The notes under the pieces were generated by a model. It saw only the letters and a program-made list of their open reading frames with translations, was not told the DNA's origin and searched no databases. From Hyposmocoma kahamanoa (taxonomy: Eukaryota > Arthropoda > Insecta > Lepidoptera > Cosmopterigidae), in contig NW_020656077.1 of NCBI RefSeq assembly GCF_003589595.1, positions 8,795,357 to 8,859,356 on the forward strand: a stretch of DNA of 64,000 nt, written 5' to 3'. Made by a program: the position numbers and the translations under genes. Shown here piece after piece: positions 34,330 through 44,332 of the stretch. Positions within the stretch are counted from its first letter, which is position 1, and every line of letters starts with the position of its first letter.

Positions 34330-34620
34330 AAGCGTTTTTTACACGCTTGCGTGGAAAAGGTTTTTGAAATTCGAACTTGACGATAGACTGTGGTGTATCC
34401 ATGGTGTACCTAACTTTTTCTTTCGGTGAGAAAAGAAAATTACACGTTTAACTACGCGATTTGTCGTACGTTACTTATTTAAGTAATATAAATCCCTTGG
34501 TATATTTTATTCTTATTATTGTTGACATTAAATTGATAACTAATTGTGTTATTAAATTATTTTACTTCGTCGAAGAACTAAAATAATTTCAATAATCACT
34601 TAATCACACAAAATAAAAGT
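34330..34620 (-). repeat. RI dispersed repeat, longer copy
   Basis: Reverse of ccacgctagcgtgg-type sequence (cacgcttgcgtggaaaaggt), then acacgtttaactacgcgatt. It extends the family beyond the other copies. Confidence 0.5.
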
Positions 34621-34629
34621 ACGAGGAAG

Positions 34630-34978
34630 CTTAGAATAATAAGTGAGGCAAATTGAAGCGCGCCCAAAGGGCCTACACGAGCGGGCGGGCCTTCAGTGCT
34701 CAAGGTCAACTTGCACCGCGAACAGATAAAGAATTTTAGCTAAAAATGACGAAATGTGCGGTAAATGAGTGTAAAAATACGTCAGACAAACATAAAATAG
34801 ATACTAACATCACATTCCACAAGGAAGTAACGCGTTTTAACTTGTATTTTTATATAAATATTCACTAAAACCGAAAATTAACCTACTACTAAAACTAGCC
34901 TACATGAATTTGATTTTTGCCTCACTTGTGACAGTTCGTTTGATATGAAACTGTCATTCTATGCGTTATTATTCTAAG
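34630..34978 (+). mobile_element. M3 element with an open THAP-like frame
   Basis: Perfect TSD cgaggaag (34622-34629 and 34979-34986). The plus-strand frame at 34746-34826 begins MTKCAVNECKNTSDKHK and runs to ITFHKE, with spacing that fits the start of a zinc-binding THAP domain (first two cysteines). It then meets gtaacg, a possible splice donor. The second half of the domain is absent. Confidence 0.85.
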
Positions 34979-35029
34979 CGAGGAAGAATAAAAATTGATG
35001 AGGTGTCAATTCAGAACGCATCCGAAGAT

Positions 35030-35325
35030 AACTTGAGCTTTGATACAATGGACGAAAATTAAAAAATTACATATTTAATATATTTAATTACTCATGAAAT
35101 GTGATTTCGTTTGTTTTGTAACTAGATGTATACAGAATATTTTTGGAATATACTGAGACGTACACACAGGTCAGTTATTGGCGCTGTACTATTTCAGCTT
35201 TCTAATTTGTGATTTCAGCGCAAACGAAGGTTGATATTTAAAAGTGAAATAAGGCCCATTTGCTTGATGAGTTGCCAGCGGTCGATGGCCCTTATTTCGT
35301 CTCTATTTTTGGTTATATACTCGAT
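35030..35325. mobile_element. M2 element, 5'-truncated
   Basis: The interior tttgatacaatggacgaaaa to the right TIR tttcgtctctatttttggtt is present. The left end is lost. Confidence 0.6.
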
Positions 35326-35422
35326 ATGATATACGAGTGTCTAATCCACACATGTAATTCATAAGAAAGATACTGACAAAAGATATTCATTCTCAAAAAG
35401 TTTTTAATAAAAAGATTCAAAT

Positions 35423-35825
35423 CGAGTTGTTAGGTTTTCGCGATTGTTACACATAGGAAATGAAACTATTTTTCCGGATTTAAATCGCGTATATTTGTTT
35501 TTTCAAACAAACCGACGTTTCGGGCCCTTTACAGGTCCCATGGTCACGGTTGACTGAGGTGGTACAGTCTTCAACCAGTTATGTCTAATATTAATGCAAA
35601 CCACCCTATTTTTTCACTATAGTTACAATAGTTATTAATTAAATACCTTATTTTTAATTTTACAAAAAAACATTCCAATTTACGCTACATTACGTTTTAT
35701 AAATTATTTTATTGCAAAAGGCCCGAAACGTTGGTTTGTTTGAAAAAACAAATATACGCGATCTAAATCCGGAAAAAATAGTTTCATTTCCTACGTGTAA
35801 TAATCGCGAAAACCTAAAAACTTGA
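35423..35825. mobile_element. FB element with two full-length arms
   Basis: Left arm gagttgttaggttttcgcga; right arm ends tcgcgaaaacctaaaaactt. It has the longest arm pair in the window. No clear TSD (attcaaat versus tatacatt). Confidence 0.7.
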
Positions 35826-35869
35826 TATACATTCATCATAATTATAATTATTATATAAAAAACACCAAC

Positions 35870-36150
35870 CACAAAAGTTCGTGGTATTACATTTGCCATG
35901 TTTAATTGAAATCGGTCGGGAAGTGCGCGAAACCGGTTTCATCCCCTAGTTTACCACCCTTAGAGATGAAATATTTTCTTCAAATTTAAATGCGATCAAA
36001 ACTGAGGTCTCTCTTTGAAACTCTCGTTCCAACAAAAAAAGAATCAACAAAATCGATTTACAAATCGAGTAATCGCGTAAACATGCACACAAAAAAAATA
36101 CAGTCGAATCGATAACCCTTTCAGTTGAAAAATGTCTAGCGATCAAGCAC
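35870..36150 (-). repeat. RG dispersed repeat
   Basis: Reverse orientation: accacccttagagatgaaat, then aaatcgagtaatcgcgtaaa and cagtcgaatcgataaccct. Confidence 0.5.
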
Positions 36151-36297
36151 GTTTTTGCTAATCACTGAAAAACGAGGTTTTAATGATTTTTTTGAACATC
36201 AATGGATTTTTTAGTCAATTTCATTTTCAAACTCAATTTATGAATTCGTTCATGCGCCCTCCAAGCTATAACCTCACCTGTTCATGCTCTCCTTGCA

Positions 36298-36368
36298 GCT
36301 TCGACCGACTTGAATTAGCAGCCAATCTAAAAACTTCCAAGTTTGCTAAAGTAGATTATGCCCAGGAA
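36298..36368 (+). other. Exon-like stretch cut by M1 (weak)
   Basis: After ctctccttgcag the frame reads FDRLELAANLKTSKFAKVDY and AQE up to the M1 insertion. With M1 and one TSD set aside, it stays open for about 30 more codons. No homologue is recognised; it could be chance or an old pseudogene. Confidence 0.2.
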
Positions 36369-36596
36369 CATTGACTTATAAATAAATGGACGACGGGTCT
36401 AATACAAAAACCACGAAAAAAATGTCCCAAGTCAACCTATTCGAAATTTAAATTGTAATGTCATCGCAGTATCGCGCTGTCAGTCGAACAAATGAAGACT
36501 AAAGCGGAGTTTGGCGCTCTGTATACGATTTTAGCGCCTTACAAGTGCGGACACTTTTTAGCGCGGACCCGACGTCCATATAATTGTAAGTCAATG
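36369..36596 (+). mobile_element. M1 MITE, short form
   Basis: Perfect TSD cccaggaa (36361-36368 and 36597-36604). Confidence 0.92.
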
Positions 36597-36919
36597 CCCA
36601 GGAAGGAAGAGTTCCGTCAGAGGCATGTGTCGCAAACTCTTTGCTACAAATTATTTTTCTACTGTTCTGTCACGTTTTTGTTTAATTGTGTTGTTCTGAT
36701 TTCCGGTTGTCACTGGGTCGAGAATAATATTTTGTGGTCCATACCTATTTGTACTCATTTCTTTAGTTTCTTCACTCCAATTTCATACAGTCCACATCGT
36801 CCACTACAGGATGAGTGATTTGAATGATGCTTATGGGTATCTCTGATGATATGATATTCAATAAACTAATGCCTTCCATAGAGAATATTAAATGTCCTGA
36901 AAATGAAATCATTTTGTAC

Positions 36920-37430
36920 CATCGAGTATATAACCAGAAATAGAGACGAAATAAGGGCCATATATTCCTGGTAACACATTAGCGATACAGCTCTTATAAA
37001 TATCAACTCCCGTTTGCACAGAAATATAGACAGGCCAACTACTGACCCGTGTGTACGTTTCCGTATATTCCAAAAAATATTCTGTATTTATTGTAATAAA
37101 GATAATATCTCTAACAATGCCGTGCTGTTCTATTCGGTGGTGTGGGAAAAAGAGCAAAACAACTAATTACAAAACAGAAGGAATCAAATTTCATTTGTAA
37201 TTAAATATTAAATATGTAATTTTGCAATTTTCGTCCATTACAACAAAACTCAAGTTAACTGGTCGATTTGAAGTGAAACAGTTGACGACACCCATTGACG
37301 ACACCCGTCAATTGTTTCGAAATCGGGCTGGCCAATCGTAGGCCAGTTGTCACAGTAGTGATATGGCAAAATAGTTTTCAAACAAATTAAATTAAAAATT
37401 TCGTCTCTATTTCTGGTTACATACTCGATG
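36920..37430. mobile_element. M2 MITE, reference full-length copy
   Basis: catcgagtatataaccagaa on the left; ttctggttacatactcgatg on the right. Flanks ttttgtac and ttctgtac match at 7 of 8, suggesting an 8-bp TSD. The interior has no coding capacity. Confidence 0.8.
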
Positions 37431-37665
37431 TTCTGTACCCACGGCATGTCTAATCTGTTCTCTATACCGGGTTCTTTAACACATGAGCCATACGTAAATC
37501 CCTCTTAATTCGTCTCTGCGTTTCGTACAGACTATACTCGTGTATATGAATCTAAAAAGTAGGGCAATCATCGCCCGATTCTGTTGTCAAACCATGTGGT
37601 CAGTAAAATGCATTTATCATACAGTTTACGTGCACGATTTTAATAAGTAACGCTTATTTACTTAG

Positions 37666-38560
37666 TTGCTTATTTTTATTGCTATACATACAACATATTT
37701 CTTTTTCTATTTTTTTTGTGGCGGGACGGACGGGTGTATACCAAGTGCCGAGACGTACAAGTCGTGCGCCTGGTGGCAAGCGACACGCCTATCCATAACA
37801 GTTGCAGTGCCATTCAGAGCTTTAAATCGCAAAGATCTTTTGGGCACTGCTACTGCACCCCTCACCCTGATAAGTGGAAAGCTCCATGTATCTATAATTT
37901 CAGCAGCACCCTTACCTTTCAAAACCGGAACACAGTAATGTGAGCATTGGCAGTACTTCCCTGGACGAACGCTTTCACAAGGAGCTCTACACGCATCCAC
38001 TGCTGGACATAAGCCTGCTCTAGAGCACACCAACTTTCCCGGTCTTGTGCCGCCCGCATCCAGCCACTGCCGACCACCTTACTCAGGTCGTCCGTCCATC
38101 TTGCCGCAGGGCGTCCTACACTGCGTTTTCCTTGACGCGGCGTCCATTCCAGAACAAGTCTGCTCCATCGGCGATCAACCCTACCGCAGACATGCCACTT
38201 AAGCTTACTGTTTTTGCGAACTATATCGGTCACTTTAGTTCTCTAACGTATGACCACGTTAGGGATTCGGTCTATCGGAGAAACCCCAAGCATAGCTTGC
38301 TCCAACACACGCTGAGCGACCTTGAATTAGTGGACGAGGCCAGTTGTTAATGTCCACGTCTCGGCTGCGTACGACATAACTGGTAAAACGCACTGGTTAA
38401 ATACCTTAGTTATTAGGCTTTGTCGGATTGACGACATGAAGATGTGGCTAAACTTTCCAAATGTCGCCCAGCCCAAACAAATTCTTCTGTCGGTTTCCTT
38501 CTCGAAGTTGTGCTTGCCAAGCTGGATATTTTGGTCATGGTAGAAGTAATTGTGCACAAC
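37666..38560 (-). pseudogene. RTE-type LINE C-terminus continuous with RB as its 3' tail
   Basis: Minus-strand frames read RQSLITKVFNQCVLPVMSYA and ETWTLT (38557-38327), a typical RT thumb-region motif. They continue as GKRSVGRPAARWTDDL and EAYVQQWMRVELL (38233-37960). Without a break the sequence passes into RB (37995 down to about 37725). This ties RB to the 3' end of an RTE-type LINE. Frameshifts and loss of the catalytic FADD region make it a dead copy. Confidence 0.75.
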
Positions 38561-38634
38561 CTCAAGAGTAGCCCCATCTACGGTTACAGATTTTACATTC
38601 TATTATTAATATTATTTTCATTATGCAAAGATCC

Positions 38635-38860
38635 AATACAAAGAAAAATTTCGTCGTTCTACCAGGACTCGATACCAAACCAGAGCGATGCTCTACCAAT
38701 TGAGCTACAGTATCGTGTCACCAGACCTTACAAAATTTTTCTATGCATTTATTACGGATCTTTGTTTTTAGTTTTAACGGATTTTTGCCGTAGCGCCATC
38801 TATGAGAAATCTATGAAACCTTTACAGCTACCAGGGGTTGAAAAGAGATGTCGTTTTATT
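38635..38860 (-). mobile_element. tRNA-related SINE
   Basis: On the minus strand, ctgtagctcaattggtagag is an excellent A-box and ggtatcgagtcctgg a B-box. The same flanking body, tctcatagatggcgctacgg, is shared with 33000-33290. Confidence 0.7.
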
Positions 38861-39869
38861 ATAAAGTATGATATTGATTTATCGCTCACAGAACATAAAT
38901 TATTAATGGTGGAACGAAAGATATTTCAAATCAAATTATTTTATTCGTCATCATGGGTCAATATATCGCCATGACTATATTAATTATACTTGTCCAATGC
39001 TTCCAAATAATATTAATAATCATTAACAAACAGTAATCACTAATTATAGGCTTCCACCTACACAGGACAGAGAAAAACCAAGTCTTAACATCTATAACAG
39101 ACAGGATATCAAAACCAAAGTAATATAATTAAGTAATTTAATCAATGTAGATAAATTAATGTCATACAGTCACGTTCGTCTCAATAATAAATACATTAAT
39201 GTGAAATTAATTAACAAAATTTCGTATATAATTGTCAAATAATGTTTTCGAAGCGTTCTGGGATCAATCAAAGAAGAGATACGGCTGTCGATAAACTGCT
39301 GACTGGACAGCCATCAGTAGAGAAATTTCGACTATATAAATAGACCGTACACTAGCTAATAGCTATCGTGAAGTTTTTTAAATAGAACCTTTCCTTCATG
39401 ATTTATAATTGGAGCTAAAAATGATAAAATATTTAATCGAAGCAACCAGAATAGAGGCTCAGTTCGGGCCGGTTGGAACTCATTAAATTTTCAACTCGTA
39501 TCCAATTCAGAACAAGTCTGAGTAAGGGAATTATTAATTAACGGGCACTACGAAGTCCATTTTTCTTAATCTCCATACGCTGTGATTCGAAATTTTCTAA
39601 TTAAAATCTGGCGTACGGAATCGCTAGATTCACATTGTTGAAAAGCAGATTTTCCGTTTTGCAAGATCGGGTTCATACATTTACACTACCAGTCTTTAGT
39701 TTGATCGGGTTGTTTTAAATACGCCGCTTTTTAAATTGTGGAATAATCTTCCCCGTGGGAGATATGATAGATTTTGTCATTGGGTATTTTCCGTAAGACA
39801 TTTAATTTAATTGGTTTTTGTCCATGCAAACCTTGGAGGCAGCCATTGTAGTGCAGTTGTGTATGGATA
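38861..39869. other. Unassigned AT-rich region
   Basis: No gene or recognised repeat beyond short AT tracts. Confidence 0.4.
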
Positions 39870-39957
39870 ATAATATCTATGTAATGTTGCGCTATGGCCG
39901 AAAAGTCGTTAAAAACTAGAAACAAAAATCTGAAACAAGCACATAGAAAAATTCGTA
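39870..39957 (+). mobile_element. SINE 5' part; continues at 42527-42600
   Basis: aagcacatagaaaaattcgt at 39934 is the SINE body seen at 55930. Its tRNA-like part, ending in gctggttcgaatccagct, is found at about 42527-42580, on the far side of two later insertions. Confidence 0.55.
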
Positions 39958-40550
39958 AGGTTCAAATTCAAATTCAAATTCAAATTGTTTATTTGCTTCA
40001 AACATGGTATAAAAGTTGTAGCAAAAAAAAATAAAACCAGTACATACAAGCATGTTTCGCATATCCGATAGCATGCAGATGTCTAATAATATTATCTTGA
40101 TTGAGTATTACAATTTTAAATAAATAAGTCACAATTTTCACAGATTAAGTATGTCAAGAATTAAAATAATAATAAAAATAAAAATTCAAGAATTACAAAA
40201 AAAAATGTCAAAGTTACAAAAACAAAATACATATACATATATGTCAAGAATTACAAAATATATATATATATATATATTTTTTAAGTAATACATAATTATT
40301 GTTCCAAGAATTCATTCACACTGTAAAATTTTTTTACAACTAACCATTTGTACAATTCTGTAGTCATTTGTGTATACGTCAGTTTTTTATTTCATTGGGT
40401 AGTTTATTATAAATTTTTATACATGTGTAGTACGAACTTTTTAGGTAAAGAGTAGTTCTAGGTACATGGTCTACAACAAGTCTATTAGGGTTTGTTTTTG
40501 CACGTGAGTTTATTTGAATGGCTATTTTGAATGGCTATTTAATATAATAG
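39958..40550 (-). pseudogene. Jockey-like LINE 3' end inserted in the SINE
   Basis: Minus-strand reading gives RTTLYLKSSYYTCIKIYNKL and PNEIKN, then stops, so the tail ORF is decayed. The 3' end is a repeated caaatt tract at 39961-39985 on the plus strand. A TA-rich run lies at 40258-40278. Confidence 0.6.
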
Positions 40551-40551
40551 C

Positions 40552-42523
40552 TATAGTGCGCGCGGAACTAGCTGGCCGCGCCTTAGGTATGTGAGCGGTG
40601 GGACGGGGAGGCGGGGGCACTTGATGTCATTACTCAGAATACTCAGTTCGGCGCCGGACTTCGCGGCGGCAACACACGTTGACAGTTCTGGCTAGTTTAG
40701 ACAAAACGCACAAGAGATTGCAATGTCAAGATGAGTCCGCCGATAAAAAGACAATCTAAGGAAATAATATTTAAAGTGCATACGTTTTTTAAAAAACGGA
40801 AAGCCGATGTCAATAGTTTAGAATATAAAACTGATGCGAATATTCATAAATTAGTGGCAGAAGCAACCGGGATATCAGAACGAAGTGTAAGGAGAGTGAT
40901 TGCTCAAAGTAAAACATCCTTGCAAAATACAGGGGAAGCAAAATTTAGTTCTCCACGAAGGCCAAAAGAGATAAAAAAGAAAATACAAGTTGATGATTTT
41001 GATTTAGGAGTGATAAGAAGAAAAATAAATCAGTTTTATACGGTACTGTGTTAAAAGAGGATAATATTTTAGATTGCGGATTAACTTATTTAAGAGATCT
41101 TTTGCACAAACTGGGATATTCATTTAAAAAATGTAAATCGAAGAGATCCCTTTTATTAGAGAGACCAAACATTGTTGAATGGCGAGTGAAATATTTGAGG
41201 GCCATAAGAAAATTCAGAGAAGACAAACGAAATATATTCTTTTTGGACGAAACTTACGTTAACCAAAGTCATAATGTCCAAAAATGTTGGCAATCTTCGT
41301 CGGAGCCTGGTGTTTATGCAGATATAGGCAAAGGAAGGCGTTTAATAATAGTTCACGCTGGTAGTCGGAACGGGTTAGTTGACGATGCTCTGCTAATTTT
41401 TAAATCAGATTCAAAAACAGGAGACTATCATGGAGACATGAACTCTACAAATTTTTACAACTGGGTTGATCGAAAGTTAATACCTAAACTTCCACCTAAC
41501 TCAGTCATAGTTATGGACAATGCAGCTTACCACTGTGTGCAAGTTGAGAAGAAACCGACTATGTCCTGTATGAAAATTAATATGCAGAATTGGTTGCAAA
41601 ATCATAACGTGCCCTTTTCTCCCACGATGGTCAAAGCTGAACTCTTGGGCTTGATTAATACGACCCAATCAGAAAAAATATACACGATTGATGAACTTCT
41701 GAAAGGTGCAGGTCATACTGTTCTAAGACTACCTCCATATCATCCAGATCTCAACCCAATCGAGCTTGTGTGGGCAAATATAAAAAATTGCCTGGCCAGA
41801 GATCACATTAATGCTACATTGGACGAGAAAATTACAATACTAACAAGACTATTTTCTGAATTTTCTGCCGAACAATGGCAAAAATGCGACGACCACGTAC
41901 AAAAAAACGAACAAGAATACTGGAATCATGATATGAGATATGATACTGTGATGGACGAATTCATTATAAACTTACAAGATGATTCTGACTCAAGTTCAGA
42001 CAATTCAGAATCAAGTGATTCAGAGGATAATATGTCAGAGTAATTTCATATCTATAAATACAAAGTCGTGTTAGTTACACTAATTAATTAATAATAATTT
42101 CATAAATGATTCAAATATGTCGGAAGAATTTCATTTAATTTGTTTTTGGTTTATTTTACTTTTAATTGCAATGTACGGACAACAGCAAGTCCATCAATAC
42201 ATAAATGTCAAATTTATCCAATCAATTTTATACTCTATTCCCTGGACTTTAAGTTGAAAATCAATTGAGGAAATCTGACAGTTTGTGGCGGCCTGATGTG
42301 CTGCCGACTGTACATTGCAATTAATTAGATAGGTATAATATAAACTTGTAAAAGTTCAATTGGCTTTAATTTTTTCTTTTCAATAACTGAACAATTATTG
42401 TTCACGATATCTCGAGATTGGTCGTCACTGTCTAATCTCATGTGCGTTGCGAGCAGCAAGCAACCCGCCCCCTCACCCCTGTCCCTACCTAAGGCGCGGC
42501 CAGCTAGTTCCGCGCGCACTATA
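40552..42523 (+). mobile_element. Tc1/mariner-IS630 superfamily DNA transposon, nearly complete
   Basis: TIRs of at least 39 bases match perfectly: tagtgcgcgcggaactagct at the left and its reverse at the right, continuing through ggccgcgccttaggta. TA flanks each end. Between them lies one transposase frame broken once. The GC-rich termini contrast with an AT-rich coding part. It sits in a LINE tail. Confidence 0.9.
40731..42043 (+). pseudogene. DDE transposase, one frameshift
   Basis: Frame 1 (40731-41054, 107 aa) holds an N-terminal helix-turn-helix region (VAEATGISERSVRRVIAQ). Frame 2 (from 41048 to 42043) holds the catalytic core: FFLDETYVN, VIVMDNAAYH and HPDLNPIELVWANIK supply D, D and E. 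About 81 residues separate the second D from the E, far above the 34-39 of classic Tc1/mariner. The C-terminus is an acidic serine run (DDSDSSSDNSESSDSEDN). A two-base excess (TG in ctgtgtt, 41049-41050) between Leu and Leu-Lys-Glu accounts for the frame change, so the copy is probably inactive unless this is a base-calling error. It would have cut and pasted the element through its TIRs. Spacing suggests one of the long-spacer families such as DD82E (Sailor-like). Confidence 0.85.
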
Positions 42524-42599
42524 GTTCGTTAGTTCGTACTAGCGTTTAGTACGGTTTGCTGAAAGACGCTGGTTCGAATCCAGCTAAATGTAAGGAATT

Positions 42600-42960
42600 T
42601 TATGTTACACATACAAAAATTGCCGTTTGCCGAAAGATTGGTCGGAAGCGATGTGCATCAATCGGTTACCCGCCGTCCTTACCAGGTCATCTGACCATTT
42701 TGTAGGGGGCCGTCCCACTGATCGCCTTCGTGGTCCGTCTCCATTCAAGAACCTTTCTGCCCCAACAGTCGTCAGTTCTACTGCTGCTACTGTTTACTTC
42801 AACTTGTTAATCCTTTGTGTTAAGTCGGTGACTTTCGTTCTTCTACGGATCTCCTCATTTCTGATTCGATCATATAGAGAAATGCCGAGCATTGCTCGCT
42901 CCGTAACTCGTTGAGTGACTTGGAGCTTTTTTATGAGGCCCATAGTAACTATATTTTTAA
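42600..42960 (-). pseudogene. RTE-type LINE C-terminus, degraded
   Basis: Minus reading: LQVTQRVTERAMLGISLYDR, then IRNEEIRRRTKVTDLTQRIN and RRSVGRPPTKWSDDLV. It is closest to the copy in intron B. In-frame stops follow QRINKLK. Confidence 0.7.
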
Positions 42961-43053
42961 TAATCATAAAAAGCAAAAACAATTGAATATCATGGTGAAA
43001 CATCGTAAAATTCAATAAAAGCTTAAAAATTCTATATATTGTTGTGTTTCGTT

Positions 43054-43623
43054 TATTGACTTACAAATAAATGGACGACGGGTCTAATACAAAAACCACG
43101 ANNNNNNNNNNNNNNNNNNNNNNNNNNNNNNNNNNNNNNNNNNNNNNNNNNNNNNNNNNNNNNNNNNNNNNNNNNNNNNNNNNNNNNNNNNNNNNNNNNN
43201 NNNNNNNNNNNNNNNNNNNNNNNNNNNNNNNNNNNNNNNNNNNNNNNNNNNNNNNNNNNNNNNNNNNNNNNNNNNNNNNNNNNNNNNNNNNNNNNNNNNN
43301 NNNNNNNNNNNNNNNNNNNNNNNNNNNNNNNNNNNNNNNNNNNNNNNNNNNNNNNNNNNNNNNNNNNNNNNNNNNNNNNNNNNNNNNNNNNNNNNNNNNN
43401 NNNNNNNNNNNNNNNNNNNNNNNNNNNNNNNNNNNNNNNNNNNNNNNNNNNNNNNNNNNNNNNNNNNNNNNNNNNNNNNNNNNNNNNNNNNNNNNNNNNN
43501 NACTGACAGCGCGATATTGCGATGACATTACAATTTAAATTTCGAATAGGTTGACTTTTTTCGTGGACATTTTTTTCGTGGTTTTTGTATTAGACCCGTC
43601 GTCCATTTATTTGTAAGTCAATG
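43054..43623. mobile_element. M1 copies in inverted orientation around an assembly gap
   Basis: The left side is an M1 left end (43054-43101). The right side (43502-43623) is about 120 bases of a short-form M1 in reverse, ending in another left end. No matching TSD (tgtttcgt versus gctaaagt). A small duplication, cgtggacatttttttcgtgg, lies near 43561. Confidence 0.75.
43102..43501. other. Assembly gap, 400 N
   Basis: Exactly 400 N bases; true size unknown. Confidence 0.95.
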
Positions 43624-43659
43624 GCTAAAGTACTTAATATTAATTATATTCGGAGAATT

Positions 43660-44278
43660 ATAACTGCCAAAAAAAATAAAAGCATGAAATCTATTAAAAT
43701 TACGTTCTTTTAAATTATTTTTCCGCACTTTTATGAAGAAAAATAAATAAAACCAGCTGAGTCTTGATTGTCACGTTGTGAATTCGGAATTATCTTAGAG
43801 GATGGAAAAAAAATAAAGGAAATTATAGTCTAGTGTCAACTGTTAGTGTCGCCAAGGATCATATAGATGGCGCTGTCATAATTTTACGAAATAAACATCG
43901 CGTATTTTTATTTAACGAGAAATTCTTTTCTTATTACAATTAAATAAAAAAATAAACAAAATATTGAAGAGATTTGTGTAAATAAATAAGTTCAACTTAA
44001 CTTTTAATAATTACAAATCAACATTTAGACAATAAATTCGAAAATAATATTGTTTCCATTGCATACGTGTAACTAGTTTAAGATTGCTAAATTTGACATA
44101 AAAACAATATTACTTTAATGGTAAAGTCGCGTCATAGTACGAACTGAGTGAATGAATAGTCTCAAAGCTGCCAATAAAACATTATAGTTATAATAAGCTT
44201 AATTTAAACGCATTATGGTACGAAAAGTCAATGTAAGGTTAAAATAATATTGTTCTATGAGGTTGTGGTAAGCCCCCT
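43660..44278 (+). repeat. RJ long dispersed repeat, copy 2
   Basis: Colinear with 24840-25395. It has an insertion of about 30 bases near 43795-43825 (agaggatggaaaaaaaataa). An RB scrap (ataagttaacaagtcccatg) follows at 44283-44335. Confidence 0.7.
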
Positions 44279-44332
44279 GAGATATAAGTTAACAAGTCCC
44301 ATGTGCCTTGATATCAAATAGGTAAGGTGGCA

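Noticed and set aside
41048..42043. A GTG start making the transposase core an independent protein
   Set aside because: Eukaryotic genes rarely start at GTG, and the upstream frame supplies the missing DNA-binding domain; a frameshift explains it better.
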